A stretch of DNA of 38,379 nucleotides from Desulfobacteraceae bacterium (GTDB lineage: Bacteria > Desulfobacterota > Desulfobacteria > Desulfobacterales > JAABSP01), in contig JAABTM010000012.1 of the NCBI GenBank assembly GCA_011389855.1, positions 1 through 38,379 of the forward strand. Reading direction: 5' to 3'. Every line of letters starts with the position of its first letter. The first letter of the stretch is position 1. Both the position numbers and the translations under genes were made by a program. The notes beneath the pieces were generated by a model. It saw only the letters and a program-made list of their open reading frames with translations, made no database searches and was not told the DNA's origin. Shown here piece by piece: positions 8,157 through 15,840 of the stretch.

Positions 8157-9377
8157 ATGATCCACATCAACGAAAACTATCTAAAGCTCCAGGCATCCTA
8201 TCTCTTTTCGGACATCGCGCGGCGGGTGGCCGCCCATCAGGAGGCCCATCCGGAGGAGACCCTCATTAAACTCGGCATCGGGGATGTGACCCGGGGGTTG
8301 CCCCGGGCCTGTGTGGACGCCCTCCACAAGGCGGTGGACGAAATGGCCGGGGACGCCACCTTCAGGGGCTACGGTCCGGAGCAGGGATACCCGTTTTTAC
8401 GGGAGAAGATCGCCGCCGGGGATTTCGGGAGCCGTAACGCCGACATCTCCCCGGACGAGATCTTTATCAGCGACGGCGCCAAATGCGACACCGGCAACAT
8501 CCAGGAGATCTTCGCCGCGGACATCCGGGTGGCGCTTCCCGACCCGGTTTACCCGGTCTATCTCGACACCAATGTCATGGCCGGAAGGACCGGCGCGTTC
8601 GAAGACGGCCGCTACGGCGGACTGGTCTACCTGGAAAGCCTGCCGGAAAACGGGTTCATCCCCGAACCGCCGTCCGAACCGGTGGACCTGATCTATCTGT
8701 GCTTTCCCAACAACCCCACCGGCGCCGGCATCAGCCGGGATGCGCTCAAAACCTGGGTCGATTACGCCCGGGAGAACAAGGCGCTGATCCTTTTCGACGC
8801 GGCCTACGAGGCCTTTATCCGGGACGACGCCATGCCCCGTTCCATCTTCGAGATCGAGGGGGCCCGGGACGTGGCCATCGAATTCCGGAGTTTTTCCAAA
8901 ACCGCCGGCTTCACCGGAACCCGGTGCGCCTTCACGGTGATTCCCAAATCCTGCACGGCCTACGACCGGTCCGGGGCCGCCCATTCGCTTCACGCCCTGT
9001 GGAACCGGCGTCATTCCACCAAGTTCAACGGCGTTGCCTACCCGGTCCAGCGGGCCGCCGAAGCGGTCTACAGCCCGGAGGGGAAGGCCGAAGTCCGGGA
9101 GCGCATCGATTATTACATGGAGAACGCGACGTTGATCCGACGGGAGATGACCGACCTGGGCTACACCTGCGTGGGCGGGAAAAATTCCCCCTACATCTGG
9201 ATCGAGGGAAAAACCGATGCCTGGTCCTTTTTCGACCGGCTCCTCAAGGCCGGCGTCGTCTGCACCCCCGGCACGGGATTCGGCAAATGCGGCGAGGGGT
9301 TCATCCGCATCAGCGCCTTCAACAGCCACGAGAACGTCCGGGCGGCCATGGACCGGATCAGAACCGCATTGCAATAA
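8157..9377 (+). CDS. dapL: LL-diaminopimelate aminotransferase
   Basis: A 406-residue PLP-dependent class I/II aminotransferase that converts tetrahydrodipicolinate to LL-2,6-diaminopimelate using glutamate, bypassing the acylated intermediates of the DapD/C/E route. The N-terminus ([20 protein letters not shown]) and [12 protein letters not shown] are characteristic of DapL. Further motifs are [29 protein letters not shown] and [15 protein letters not shown], with the PLP lysine at residue 248. Length is normal (about 410). The start at 8157 fits the family; the open frame further upstream (from 8055) runs through the terminator region and is not coding. The lysine/peptidoglycan precursor gene lysA follows after 49 bases, supporting the assignment and a common transcript. 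Confidence 0.95.
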   Translation: MIHINENYLKLQASYLFSDIARRVAAHQEAHPEETLIKLGIGDVTRGLPRACVDALHKAVDEMAGDATFRGYGPEQGYPFLREKIAAGDFGSRNADISPDEIFISDGAKCDTGNIQEIFAADIRVALPDPVYPVYLDTNVMAGRTGAFEDGRYGGLVYLESLPENGFIPEPPSEPVDLIYLCFPNNPTGAGISRDALKTWVDYARENKALILFDAAYEAFIRDDAMPRSIFEIEGARDVAIEFRSFSKTAGFTGTRCAFTVIPKSCTAYDRSGAAHSLHALWNRRHSTKFNGVAYPVQRAAEAVYSPEGKAEVRERIDYYMENATLIRREMTDLGYTCVGGKNSPYIWIEGKTDAWSFFDRLLKAGVVCTPGTGFGKCGEGFIRISAFNSHENVRAAMDRIRTALQ

Positions 9378-9381
9378 TGCA

Positions 9382-9403
9382 GGGGCGAAAAATCTTTCGC
9401 TCC
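9382..9403 (+). repeat. GGGGCGAAA hairpin between dapL and lysA
   Basis: Arms GGGGCGAAA (9382-9390) and TTTCGCTCC (9395-9403) with loop AATC; one G-T pair. It is a diverged relative of the palindrome at 6820-6841, sitting between the dapL stop and the lysA ribosome binding site. Confidence 0.7.
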
Positions 9404-9426
9404 GGCTAATTCCAAGGAGTTTCAAT

Positions 9427-10710
9427 ATGCCCATGTCCAAAGCGTTCGAGGATCGGCTCTCTCCCATCCTGACTGAGACGGCCGACCATTTCGGCACGCC
9501 GTTTCACATATACGACGAAACCGGCATCCGGGAGACCGGAGCGGCCCTGAAGGCGGCCTTTTCCGGCGTGGGGGAGTTCCGGGAATACTTCGCCGTCAAG
9601 GCCCTGCCCAACCCGGCTGTTCTGGCGATCATGCGGGACATGGGGTTCGGGTTCGACTGTTCCTCCATCGCGGAGCTGGAACTGGCCCGGCAGGTCGGGG
9701 CCCGGGGCGAGGCGGTGATGTTCACCTCCAACAACACGGGTCCGAAGGAGTTCCTGGCCGCCGGGGCCGACGGCGGGTCCATCCTGAACCTGGACGACAT
9801 CTCCCTGATGGACAAGGTTCCGAAGATGCCGGAGCTGATCTGCTTCCGGTACAATCCCGGCGACCGGCGCACCGGCAACGACATCATCGGCAACCCAGTG
9901 GAGTCCAAATACGGGGTGAGCCACGCCCAGATCGTGGACGCCTACCGCAAGGCCGCGGCCCGGGGCGCGAAACGCTTCGGCCTCCACACCATGCTGGCCT
10001 CCAACGAGCGGAATTACGACTACATGGTCCGGACCGCCGAAATGCTGCTGGATCTGGCGGCCCGCATCGGCCGGGAACTGGACATCCGGTTCGAGTTTCT
10101 CAACATCGGCGGCGGGCTGGGCATCCCCTACGGTCCCGACGACGCGCCCCTGGATCTGGCGGCCATGGGCCGGGAGATTTCGGCCCTGTTCGCGGCCTTC
10201 GGGGCCCAAAACGGCTACATGCCGCGCCTCTATCTGGAAAGCGGCCGCTTCATGACCGGTCCCCACGGCGCGCTGGTCGCCCGGGCCATTAACCGCAAGG
10301 AGATCTACCGCACCTATGTGGGGCTGGACGCCTGCATGTCGGCCCTCATGCGGCCCGGGATGTACGGCGCCTACCATCACATCACCGTCCACGGCAAGGA
10401 TGGCGGCGACCCCGCCGAGGTGGTGGACGTGGTGGGCGCCCTGTGCGAGAACAACGATAAATTCGCCATCCAGCGGTCCCTGCCGAAGATCGGGGACGGG
10501 GATCCCGTCCTGATCCACGATACGGGCGCCCACGGCCACTCCATGGGCTTCAACTACAACGGCCGCCTGCGGCCCAAGGAGCTGCTCTTGCGGACCGACG
10601 GGACCGTTTCGTTAATCCGGCGGGAGGAAAGATTGACCGACCACTTCGCCACCCTCCGGTTCCGGGCCGACGATTTCCGGCCGGCGGAAGCACGGGAGGG
10701 CGCCCGATGA
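9427..10710 (+). CDS. lysA: Diaminopimelate decarboxylase-family protein
   Basis: A 427-residue fold-III PLP decarboxylase, probably converting meso-diaminopimelate to lysine. The PLP lysine is Lys58 in YFAVKALPNP; the glycine-rich phosphate loop is NIGGGLGIPYG; ESGRFMTGP (Glu271) and a C-terminal active-site Cys (Cys340 in CENNDKF) are present. Two motifs differ from textbook LysA: the histidine motif reads GLHTMLASNERN instead of HIGSQ, and CENNDKF replaces CESGD. This may be a divergent clade or reflect an altered substrate; the neighbouring dapL argues for the lysine pathway. AAGGAG lies about 9 bases before the ATG at 9427. The stop overlaps the next gene's ATG by four bases. Confidence 0.87.
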   Translation: MPMSKAFEDRLSPILTETADHFGTPFHIYDETGIRETGAALKAAFSGVGEFREYFAVKALPNPAVLAIMRDMGFGFDCSSIAELELARQVGARGEAVMFTSNNTGPKEFLAAGADGGSILNLDDISLMDKVPKMPELICFRYNPGDRRTGNDIIGNPVESKYGVSHAQIVDAYRKAAARGAKRFGLHTMLASNERNYDYMVRTAEMLLDLAARIGRELDIRFEFLNIGGGLGIPYGPDDAPLDLAAMGREISALFAAFGAQNGYMPRLYLESGRFMTGPHGALVARAINRKEIYRTYVGLDACMSALMRPGMYGAYHHITVHGKDGGDPAEVVDVVGALCENNDKFAIQRSLPKIGDGDPVLIHDTGAHGHSMGFNYNGRLRPKELLLRTDGTVSLIRREERLTDHFATLRFRADDFRPAEAREGAR

Positions 10711-11054
10711 CCACGGAAAACGATGTCGTTCTGATCCATTTCGAGGACAAGCCTCTTTCGTTCGCCCGGGTCGAAGAGATCTCGCCGGATGTCAAGAAGG
10801 ACTGGTACCACGTCAAACTCCTCCTCCTTCAGGTTCCGCTCCAGGAGGTCACCTGGATTCTGCGGGACGTCTACATCGACGGGGCGGAGTTCACCATGGA
10901 CGGCAAGCGGATGCGCCTTGACAAGGTGGTCGGCCCGGAATCCGGGGAACCGGAGGCGGCCGGGGAAGCGCCGGAAGACGACGCCCCGGCCGAGCCGTCC
11001 GGGGACGGGGGACCGGCCAAGGTCATCTCCCTGACCGACCGGAAAAAGACCTGA
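10707..11054 (+). CDS. Small conserved protein of unknown function
   Basis: A 115-residue soluble protein that I do not recognise as a named family. Residues 1-75 look like a compact mixed alpha/beta domain (VVLIHFEDKPLSFARVEEI, DWYHVKLLLLQVPLQEVTWILRDVYIDGAEFTMDGKRMRL). Residues 76-115 are an acidic, Pro/Gly/Ala-rich tail that is probably disordered and ends VISLTDRKKT. There is no signal peptide, membrane helix or cysteine. It is coupled to lysA by an ATGA overlap and followed after 9 bases by dusB, so it is a true operon member. The alternating hydrophobic pattern resembles small beta-rich RNA- or protein-binding folds, but this is only a guess. Confidence 0.8.
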   Translation: MTTENDVVLIHFEDKPLSFARVEEISPDVKKDWYHVKLLLLQVPLQEVTWILRDVYIDGAEFTMDGKRMRLDKVVGPESGEPEAAGEAPEDDAPAEPSGDGGPAKVISLTDRKKT

Positions 11055-11063
11055 TCGCCGTCC

Positions 11064-12032
11064 ATGCGCATCGGTTCGGTCCCCATCCCGGGCGTTACGG
11101 TGCTGGCGCCCCTGGCCGGCATCACCAACCTTCCCTTCCGGCTCCTGGTCAAGGAACAGGGATGCGGTCTGGTCTGCTCCGAGATGATCAGCGCCAACGG
11201 CCTGCACCACGGGTCCCCCAAAACCGTTCGGCTCATGGAGAGCGTCCCCGAAGAAAAGCCCCTGTCGGTGCAGATCTTCGGCGCCGATCCCGACATCATG
11301 GCCGAGGCGGCCCGCATGGTCGCCGCTTCCGGGGCGGATATTCTGGACATCAATTTCGGCTGCTCGGTCCGGAAGGTGGTCAAGACCGGGGCCGGCGCGG
11401 CCCTCATGCGGCGGCCCGAAGAGAGCGAACGGATGCTGCGGGCGGTGCGGGCCGCCATCGACATCCCGCTTACCATCAAGATTCGCAGCGGATGGGACGC
11501 GTCGGGGGAGGGGGCCCTGACAATCGCCCGGCTGGCCGAAGAGTGTGGGGTGGACGCCGTGGCCGTCCATCCCCGGACCGCCGCCCAGGGGTTCGGGGGG
11601 AGCGCCGACTGGACCCTGATCCGGCGGGTCAAAGAGGCCGTCTCCATCCCGGTGATCGGCAACGGGGACATCGAAACCCCGGAGGACGCCCTCCGGATGC
11701 TGGAGACCACCGGTTGCGACCGGGTCATGGTGGGCCGGGCCGCCATCGGCTATCCCTGGATTTTTTCCCGGATCGAGGCCGCCGTCGCCGGCCGGCCGGT
11801 CCCCGAGGTGACGCCGGCCATGCGGATCGCGGCCATGGCGCGGTATCTGGACGATTCCATCCGGGCCATCGGCGAGGACCATGCCTGCCGGATGATGCGC
11901 AGCCGCCTGGGGTGGTTCGCCAAGGGATTGCCCCACGCGGGCCGGTTCCGGGCGTCGCTCCACCATCTGTCGAGCCGGGCGGAGGCCCTGGAACGGATCG
12001 AGGGCTACGGCGCGCTGCTCTCGGCCTCGTAG
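11064..12032 (+). CDS. dusB: tRNA-dihydrouridine synthase (DusB type)
   Basis: A 322-residue FMN-dependent tRNA-dihydrouridine synthase that reduces uridines in the tRNA D-loop. A TIM-barrel opening VTVLAPLAGITNLPFR and SVQIFGADP precede the catalytic loop DINFGCSVRKVVKTGAGAALM, with Cys100 as proton donor (Pro after Cys, usual in the family, is Ser here). TIKIRSGW, VHPRTAAQGF, VIGNGDI and MVGRAAIGYPWIF are FMN/phosphate-binding and Dus signature segments. Length is normal. It is the last gene of the dapL-lysA-unknown-dusB run. Its 3' end overlaps the 3' end of convergent queF by 28 bases. Confidence 0.93.
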   Translation: MRIGSVPIPGVTVLAPLAGITNLPFRLLVKEQGCGLVCSEMISANGLHHGSPKTVRLMESVPEEKPLSVQIFGADPDIMAEAARMVAASGADILDINFGCSVRKVVKTGAGAALMRRPEESERMLRAVRAAIDIPLTIKIRSGWDASGEGALTIARLAEECGVDAVAVHPRTAAQGFGGSADWTLIRRVKEAVSIPVIGNGDIETPEDALRMLETTGCDRVMVGRAAIGYPWIFSRIEAAVAGRPVPEVTPAMRIAAMARYLDDSIRAIGEDHACRMMRSRLGWFAKGLPHAGRFRASLHHLSSRAEALERIEGYGALLSAS

Positions 12033-12418
12033 TGGGCCGATGCCCGGGAGGTGATCCCGCCCCGGGCCGTGAACCGGCCCTCCACGGTCATCCGGCGAGG
12101 AGACAATACGGCCGCCAGGTCGTCCAGAATCCGGTTGACCAGGTGCTCGTAGAAGATCCCCACGTTCCGGTACTGGAGGAGGTAGTATTTGAGGGATTTG
12201 AGTTCCACCAGGGTCGCGTCGGGCTGGTACCGGATGACGATGGTCCCGAAATCCGGCAGACCGGTCATGGGGCAGACCGACGTGAATTCCGGCTGTTCGA
12301 TGACGATGTCCAGGGACCGTCGTTCTTTGTAGGCATAGGGAATGGGGTCCAGGGGGTCGGCGGATACGGTTTCGGGTCCGTCGATGGCGTAGGGGACTGG
12401 GTAGGGTTTGTTTTCCAT
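12005..12418 (-). CDS. queF: NADPH-dependent 7-cyano-7-deazaguanine (preQ0) reductase, QueF type I
   Basis: A 137-residue single-domain QueF of the T-fold superfamily. It reduces the nitrile of preQ0 to the amine preQ1 in queuosine tRNA modification. The nucleophilic Cys49 sits in FTSVCPMTGLPDFGT, with Asp56 as proton donor, and the QueF motif ELKSLKYYL (Glu72 onward) binds substrate and NADPH. The length matches the unimodular type rather than the two-domain E. coli form. AAAGGAGG precedes the ATG. The gene converges on dusB (28-base overlap). The leader, up to the divergent mla promoter, was checked for a preQ1 riboswitch; none was recognised, though it holds an inverted repeat (ACACCGG near 12494 and CCGGTGT near 12544). 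Confidence 0.94.
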   Translation of the reverse strand: MENKPYPVPYAIDGPETVSADPLDPIPYAYKERRSLDIVIEQPEFTSVCPMTGLPDFGTIVIRYQPDATLVELKSLKYYLLQYRNVGIFYEHLVNRILDDLAAVLSPRRMTVEGRFTARGGITSRASAHYEAESSAP

Positions 12419-12576
12419 GAAAACCTCCTTTGATCGGTTGCGTCAATCACGATAACGGGCGTTCTTTCCGTCGCGCGGGGCACCCTACACGAAACACCGG
12501 CAAAAGAAAACCCCCGCGACCGCGGCATAACGCTGAAAGGTTTCCGGTGTCTTTCCGAATATTCCATTGTCTTTAG

Positions 12577-12605
12577 TTGACACCTTCAAGACCCTCCACT
12601 ATTAT
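12577..12605 (+). promoter_or_regulatory. Sigma70-like promoter of the mla operon
   Basis: A perfect -35 TTGACA (12577-12582), a 17-base spacer and a -10 TATTAT (12600-12605), 62 bases before the mlaE start. Transcription should start near 12612. Confidence 0.8.
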
Positions 12606-12667
12606 ATAGAATCGCGGAAAGAACAAATACCCCGGTCGCCCGCGGAAAGGTACGCGAGAATCCGAAT

Positions 12668-13471
12668 ATGAGTCAAATCGCCATTGTCACATCGCCCGTC
12701 GCCGCCCTGGGCCGCTTCGTTTTGTTCCTGCTCCAGGAGATGGGGCGGCTCGCCCTTTTCTTTCTGGAAGGGCTGGTTTATATTTTCTACTTCCCTTTCC
12801 AGTTCTTTAAAATCGCCGAGCAGGTCTATTTTATCGGCATGAAGTCGGTCTTCGTCATCTGCCTCACCGGTGCGTTCACCGGTATGGTGCTGGGCCTCCA
12901 GGGGTATTACACCCTGGTCAAATTCGGCTCGGAGGGGATGCTGGGCCCGGCCGTGGGGCTGACCCTGATCCGGGAGCTGGGGCCGGTGCTGGCGGCCATC
13001 ATGGTGACGGCCCGGGCCGGATCGGCCATGGCCGCGGAGATCGGCATAATGCGGATCTCGGAGCAGATCGACGCCCTCAACACCATGAACATCAACCCGG
13101 TCCGGTTTCTGTTCAGCCCCCGGCTGGCGGGCGCTCTCATCAGCCTGCCGCTGCTCACCGCCATCTTCGACGTGGTGGGCATCTTCGGCGGCTATCTGAC
13201 CGGGTCGCTGATGCTGGGGATCAGCCCCGGCATCTATTTTTCCCATATGGTGGAGGCCGTGGTCATGACCGACATCAACGGCGGATTTGTCAAGTCCGTC
13301 GTCTTCGCCGGCGTGGTGGCCACCATCACCTGCTACCAGGGCTATTACACCCACCTCCGGGCCGAAGGATTCGGGGCCAAGGGCGTCGGCCTGGCCACCA
13401 CCTCCGCGGTGGTGTTCGCATCGGTGATGATCCTGATCACCGATTACGTGATTACCTCTTTTATGCTGTAA
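12668..13471 (+). CDS. mlaE: MlaE-family ABC transporter permease
   Basis: A 267-residue inner-membrane permease (DUF140/MlaE family) of the phospholipid transporter that maintains outer-membrane lipid asymmetry. It has an N-terminal amphipathic or interfacial stretch and about five hydrophobic segments. Family landmarks include GAFTGMVLGLQGYYTL, LIRELGPVLAAIMVTARAGSAMAAEIG (coupling helix for the ATPase) and QIDALNTMNINPVRFL. Length matches the family. It is the first gene after a good promoter, and mlaF follows after 18 bases. The partner genes mlaF, D, C and A are all downstream in the same operon, which fixes the assignment. Confidence 0.95.
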   Translation: MSQIAIVTSPVAALGRFVLFLLQEMGRLALFFLEGLVYIFYFPFQFFKIAEQVYFIGMKSVFVICLTGAFTGMVLGLQGYYTLVKFGSEGMLGPAVGLTLIRELGPVLAAIMVTARAGSAMAAEIGIMRISEQIDALNTMNINPVRFLFSPRLAGALISLPLLTAIFDVVGIFGGYLTGSLMLGISPGIYFSHMVEAVVMTDINGGFVKSVVFAGVVATITCYQGYYTHLRAEGFGAKGVGLATTSAVVFASVMILITDYVITSFML

Positions 13472-13489
13472 CGAGGACCGCTTGAATTC

Positions 13490-14698
13490 ATGAGCGAACC
13501 ACTGATTCGATTTGACGACATCCATAAACGATTCGGGACCAACGAGGTGCTCAACGGGGTGAACCTCTCCGTCTACGAAGGGGAGATCACCACCGTCATC
13601 GGCAAGAGCGGCGGCGGCAAAAGCGTGCTGCTCAAACACATCGTCGGTCTTATGCAACAGGACGAGGGGCGGGTTCTCATCGAGGGCAAACCCCTTCGGG
13701 AGATGACCCGGGCGGAGCGGCGGGCCATGAAGCGCCGGTTCAGCTATATGTTCCAGGGCAATGCGCTGTTCGATTCCATGACCGTCTACGACAACGTGGC
13801 CCTGCCCCTCAAAGAGAAGACCGACATGCCCAAAAAGGAGATCCCCGGGCAGGTCGAGAAAAAGATGGACCAGCTCGATCTCCACGACATCCATAACAAA
13901 TACCCCTCCCAGCTTTCCGGCGGCATGCAGAAGCGGGTGGCCCTGGCCCGGGCACTGGTGACCGATCCGGAGATCGTCCTTTTCGACGAACCCACCACCG
14001 GGCTCGATCCGGTGCGGAAAAACGCGGTCCACAGCATGATCTCCGACTACCAGCAGCAGTTCGGGTTCACCGGCGTTATCGTCAGCCACGAGATCCCGGA
14101 CGTCTTCTACATTTCCCAGCGGATCGGGATGCTCGACGAAGGGCGCATCATCTTCGAAGGGAAGCCGGAGGATATCCAGAACTCCCGTGATCCGTTGGTG
14201 CAGCGGTTCGTTCAGGGATTCGAGAGCCGCCACGATCAACTCACCGGCATGGCGCCCCAGTCCCAGGGCGAACAGCGGTATCGGGAGGAGATCGCCCGGA
14301 TGGACCGCTATCAGAACGTGTTTTCCCTGATCCTGCTGACCATGGATCGCATCGACGGCGAACGGAAACGGGACCACGAGGCCCATCAGACCGCTCTCAA
14401 AGAATTTTCCCAGCGGATCCGAAACCATCTGCGGCTCACCGACATCTGTTCGCGATACGGCATGAACAAGCTAATGATCATCCTGCCCAACGCCAACCAG
14501 CAACAGGCCGAAGAGGTCTGCGCCAAGCTGGCGGCCAATCTCCAGACGACCGAGGGCGCGGATGCCCTGTTCGGGAGCGAGGGCTGCTTCCGGGTGACGG
14601 CCGGCATCGCCGAAGCCGCCAAGGACAGCCCCATCGAACAGGTGTTGTCGGCGGCCGAGGAGGCGCGGAATCCATTCTATGAGTTCAGGGTATGCTAA
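13490..14698 (+). CDS. mlaF: MlaF ABC ATPase with C-terminal degenerate GGDEF-like domain
   Basis: A 402-residue protein, about 140 residues longer than a usual MlaF. Residues 1-245 are a complete ABC ATPase: Walker A GKSGGGKS (38-45), Q-loop MFQGNALF, signature LSGGMQKR (142-149), Walker B VLFDEP (163-168) and the switch His200, with the MlaF-style GMLDEGRIIFEGKPEDI. After a short linker, residues about 262-395 follow the fold pattern of a diguanylate-cyclase GGDEF domain: NVFSLILLTMDRID, an amphipathic helix, RNHLRLTDICSRYG, LMIILPNANQQQAEEVCAKL and RVTAGIAEAAKD. The signature that should follow RYG is MNKLMI instead of GGDEF, so catalysis and c-di-GMP synthesis are not expected. No mlaB gene is in the operon; the extra domain may stabilise or regulate MlaF instead (inference). 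Confidence 0.9.
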   Translation: MSEPLIRFDDIHKRFGTNEVLNGVNLSVYEGEITTVIGKSGGGKSVLLKHIVGLMQQDEGRVLIEGKPLREMTRAERRAMKRRFSYMFQGNALFDSMTVYDNVALPLKEKTDMPKKEIPGQVEKKMDQLDLHDIHNKYPSQLSGGMQKRVALARALVTDPEIVLFDEPTTGLDPVRKNAVHSMISDYQQQFGFTGVIVSHEIPDVFYISQRIGMLDEGRIIFEGKPEDIQNSRDPLVQRFVQGFESRHDQLTGMAPQSQGEQRYREEIARMDRYQNVFSLILLTMDRIDGERKRDHEAHQTALKEFSQRIRNHLRLTDICSRYGMNKLMIILPNANQQQAEEVCAKLAANLQTTEGADALFGSEGCFRVTAGIAEAAKDSPIEQVLSAAEEARNPFYEFRVC

Positions 14699-14718
14699 AA
14701 GCCTGATTTGGAGGAAAC

Positions 14719-15168
14719 ATGAAACGTTCGACTGTTGAGATATCCGTGGGCATCTTTGTCCTTATCGGCATTCTGTGCGTCGGGTACCTGACCGTCAAGC
14801 TCGGAAAGATGGAGTGGTTCGGGGAAGGGTATTATCCCCTCAAGGCCCGGTTCACCTCGGTCACCGGCCTGAAAACCGGCACTGAAGTTCAAATGGCGGG
14901 GGTGTCCGTGGGGAGGGTGGCGAAAATCGCCCTGGATCCCGACCTCAAAATCGCCATGGTCACCCTCAATATCCGGCAGGATCTGGAACTGACCGAAGAT
15001 GTCATCGCCTCGGTTAAAACCGCGGGGCTTATCGGCGACAAATATGTCAGCCTCACCCCCGGAGGCGCCATGGACATGCTGAAGCCGGGCGACACCATCG
15101 TCGAAACCGAGTCGGCCGTGGACATCGAGGAACTGGTGAGTAAATATGTATTCGGAAGCGTGGAGTAA
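14719..15168 (+). CDS. mlaD: MlaD-family MCE lipid-binding protein
   Basis: A 149-residue inner-membrane-anchored MCE protein, the periplasmic ring subunit of the MlaFED complex. One N-terminal membrane helix (about 8-28) is followed by a single MCE domain (about 38-120): LKARFTSVTGLKTGTEVQMAGVSVGRVAKIAL and TAGLIGDKYVSLTPGG are the family hallmarks. Length is typical for single-MCE MlaD. GGAGGAAAC lies just before the ATG, 20 bases after the mlaF stop, and mlaC follows after 27 bases. It should hand lipids between MlaC and the MlaE/MlaF membrane complex. Confidence 0.94.
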   Translation: MKRSTVEISVGIFVLIGILCVGYLTVKLGKMEWFGEGYYPLKARFTSVTGLKTGTEVQMAGVSVGRVAKIALDPDLKIAMVTLNIRQDLELTEDVIASVKTAGLIGDKYVSLTPGGAMDMLKPGDTIVETESAVDIEELVSKYVFGSVE

Positions 15169-15195
15169 CACGCTGTTGATGGAAAGGAGAAACAA

Positions 15196-15840
15196 ATGAA
15201 ACGAACGATCATAACGATATTGTGCATGGGGCTGTCTCTGGCCCTCACCGTCCCGGGACAGGCCGCCAACAAACCGGAAACCCCGGCGACCGACGCCGTG
15301 AGAAACCGGCTCGAGAACGTCATCGACATCCTCAAGGATCCGGCATACGACGAAGCGGCGCCGGAGAAACTGGAGGAACAGCGCCGGAAAATCCTGAAGC
15401 AGGTGGACGGGTTTTTCGATTTCCAGCGGATCGCCCAACTGTCCCTGGGCCGGTTCAGGCGGCAGTTCAGCCAGGAGGAGATGAAGACCTTCACCGCTCT
15501 GTTCACCGATCTGTTGACCAACACCTATCTGAAACAGGTGCAGGAAGAATTCGAAAACGAAAAAGTCGATTACCTGGAAGAGGTCCATCATCCCTCTGAC
15601 AAAGATCGGGTCATGGTCAAAACCCTGGTCTACCGAAAGGGAAACAAAGTCCCCGTCGATTACAGCATGTACTTCGAAGACGGGCAGTGGCAGGTCTACG
15701 ACGTGAAGGTGGAAGGGGTCAGCCTGGTGAAGAACTACCGGACCCAGTTCGAAAAAATCCTGCTCAACGAATCGCCCCAGGCCCTGATCGACAAGGTCCG
15801 GGATAAGCTCGAGGAAAAGGATGAGGAAAAAACATCGTAG
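15196..15840 (+). CDS. mlaC: MlaC-family periplasmic phospholipid-binding protein
   Basis: A 214-residue secreted protein: a signal peptide (MKRTIITILCMGLSLALTVPGQAA) followed by a mature MlaC/Ttg2D domain with FFDFQRIAQLSLGRFRRQFSQEE, YLKQV and the C-terminal VDYSMYFEDGQWQVYDVKVEGVSLVKNYRTQF, which is the strongest family signature. It ferries phospholipids across the periplasm between MlaA and MlaD. AAAGGAGAAAC precedes the ATG. Its 3' end overlaps mlaA by 20 bases in another frame, so the two are likely coupled. Confidence 0.94.
   Translation: MKRTIITILCMGLSLALTVPGQAANKPETPATDAVRNRLENVIDILKDPAYDEAAPEKLEEQRRKILKQVDGFFDFQRIAQLSLGRFRRQFSQEEMKTFTALFTDLLTNTYLKQVQEEFENEKVDYLEEVHHPSDKDRVMVKTLVYRKGNKVPVDYSMYFEDGQWQVYDVKVEGVSLVKNYRTQFEKILLNESPQALIDKVRDKLEEKDEEKTS

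Noticed and set aside
12419-12600. Possible preQ1 riboswitch before queF
   Set aside because: I looked for the preQ1-I core and a sequestering stem at the Shine-Dalgarno and found neither; only a loose ACACCGG/CCGGTGT inverted repeat is present. A covariance-model search would settle it.
10554-14428. Long minus-strand open frames (10554-12446, 12602-14428)
   Set aside because: They lie opposite lysA/dusB and mlaE/mlaF and lack any family signature; only queF within this strand is real.
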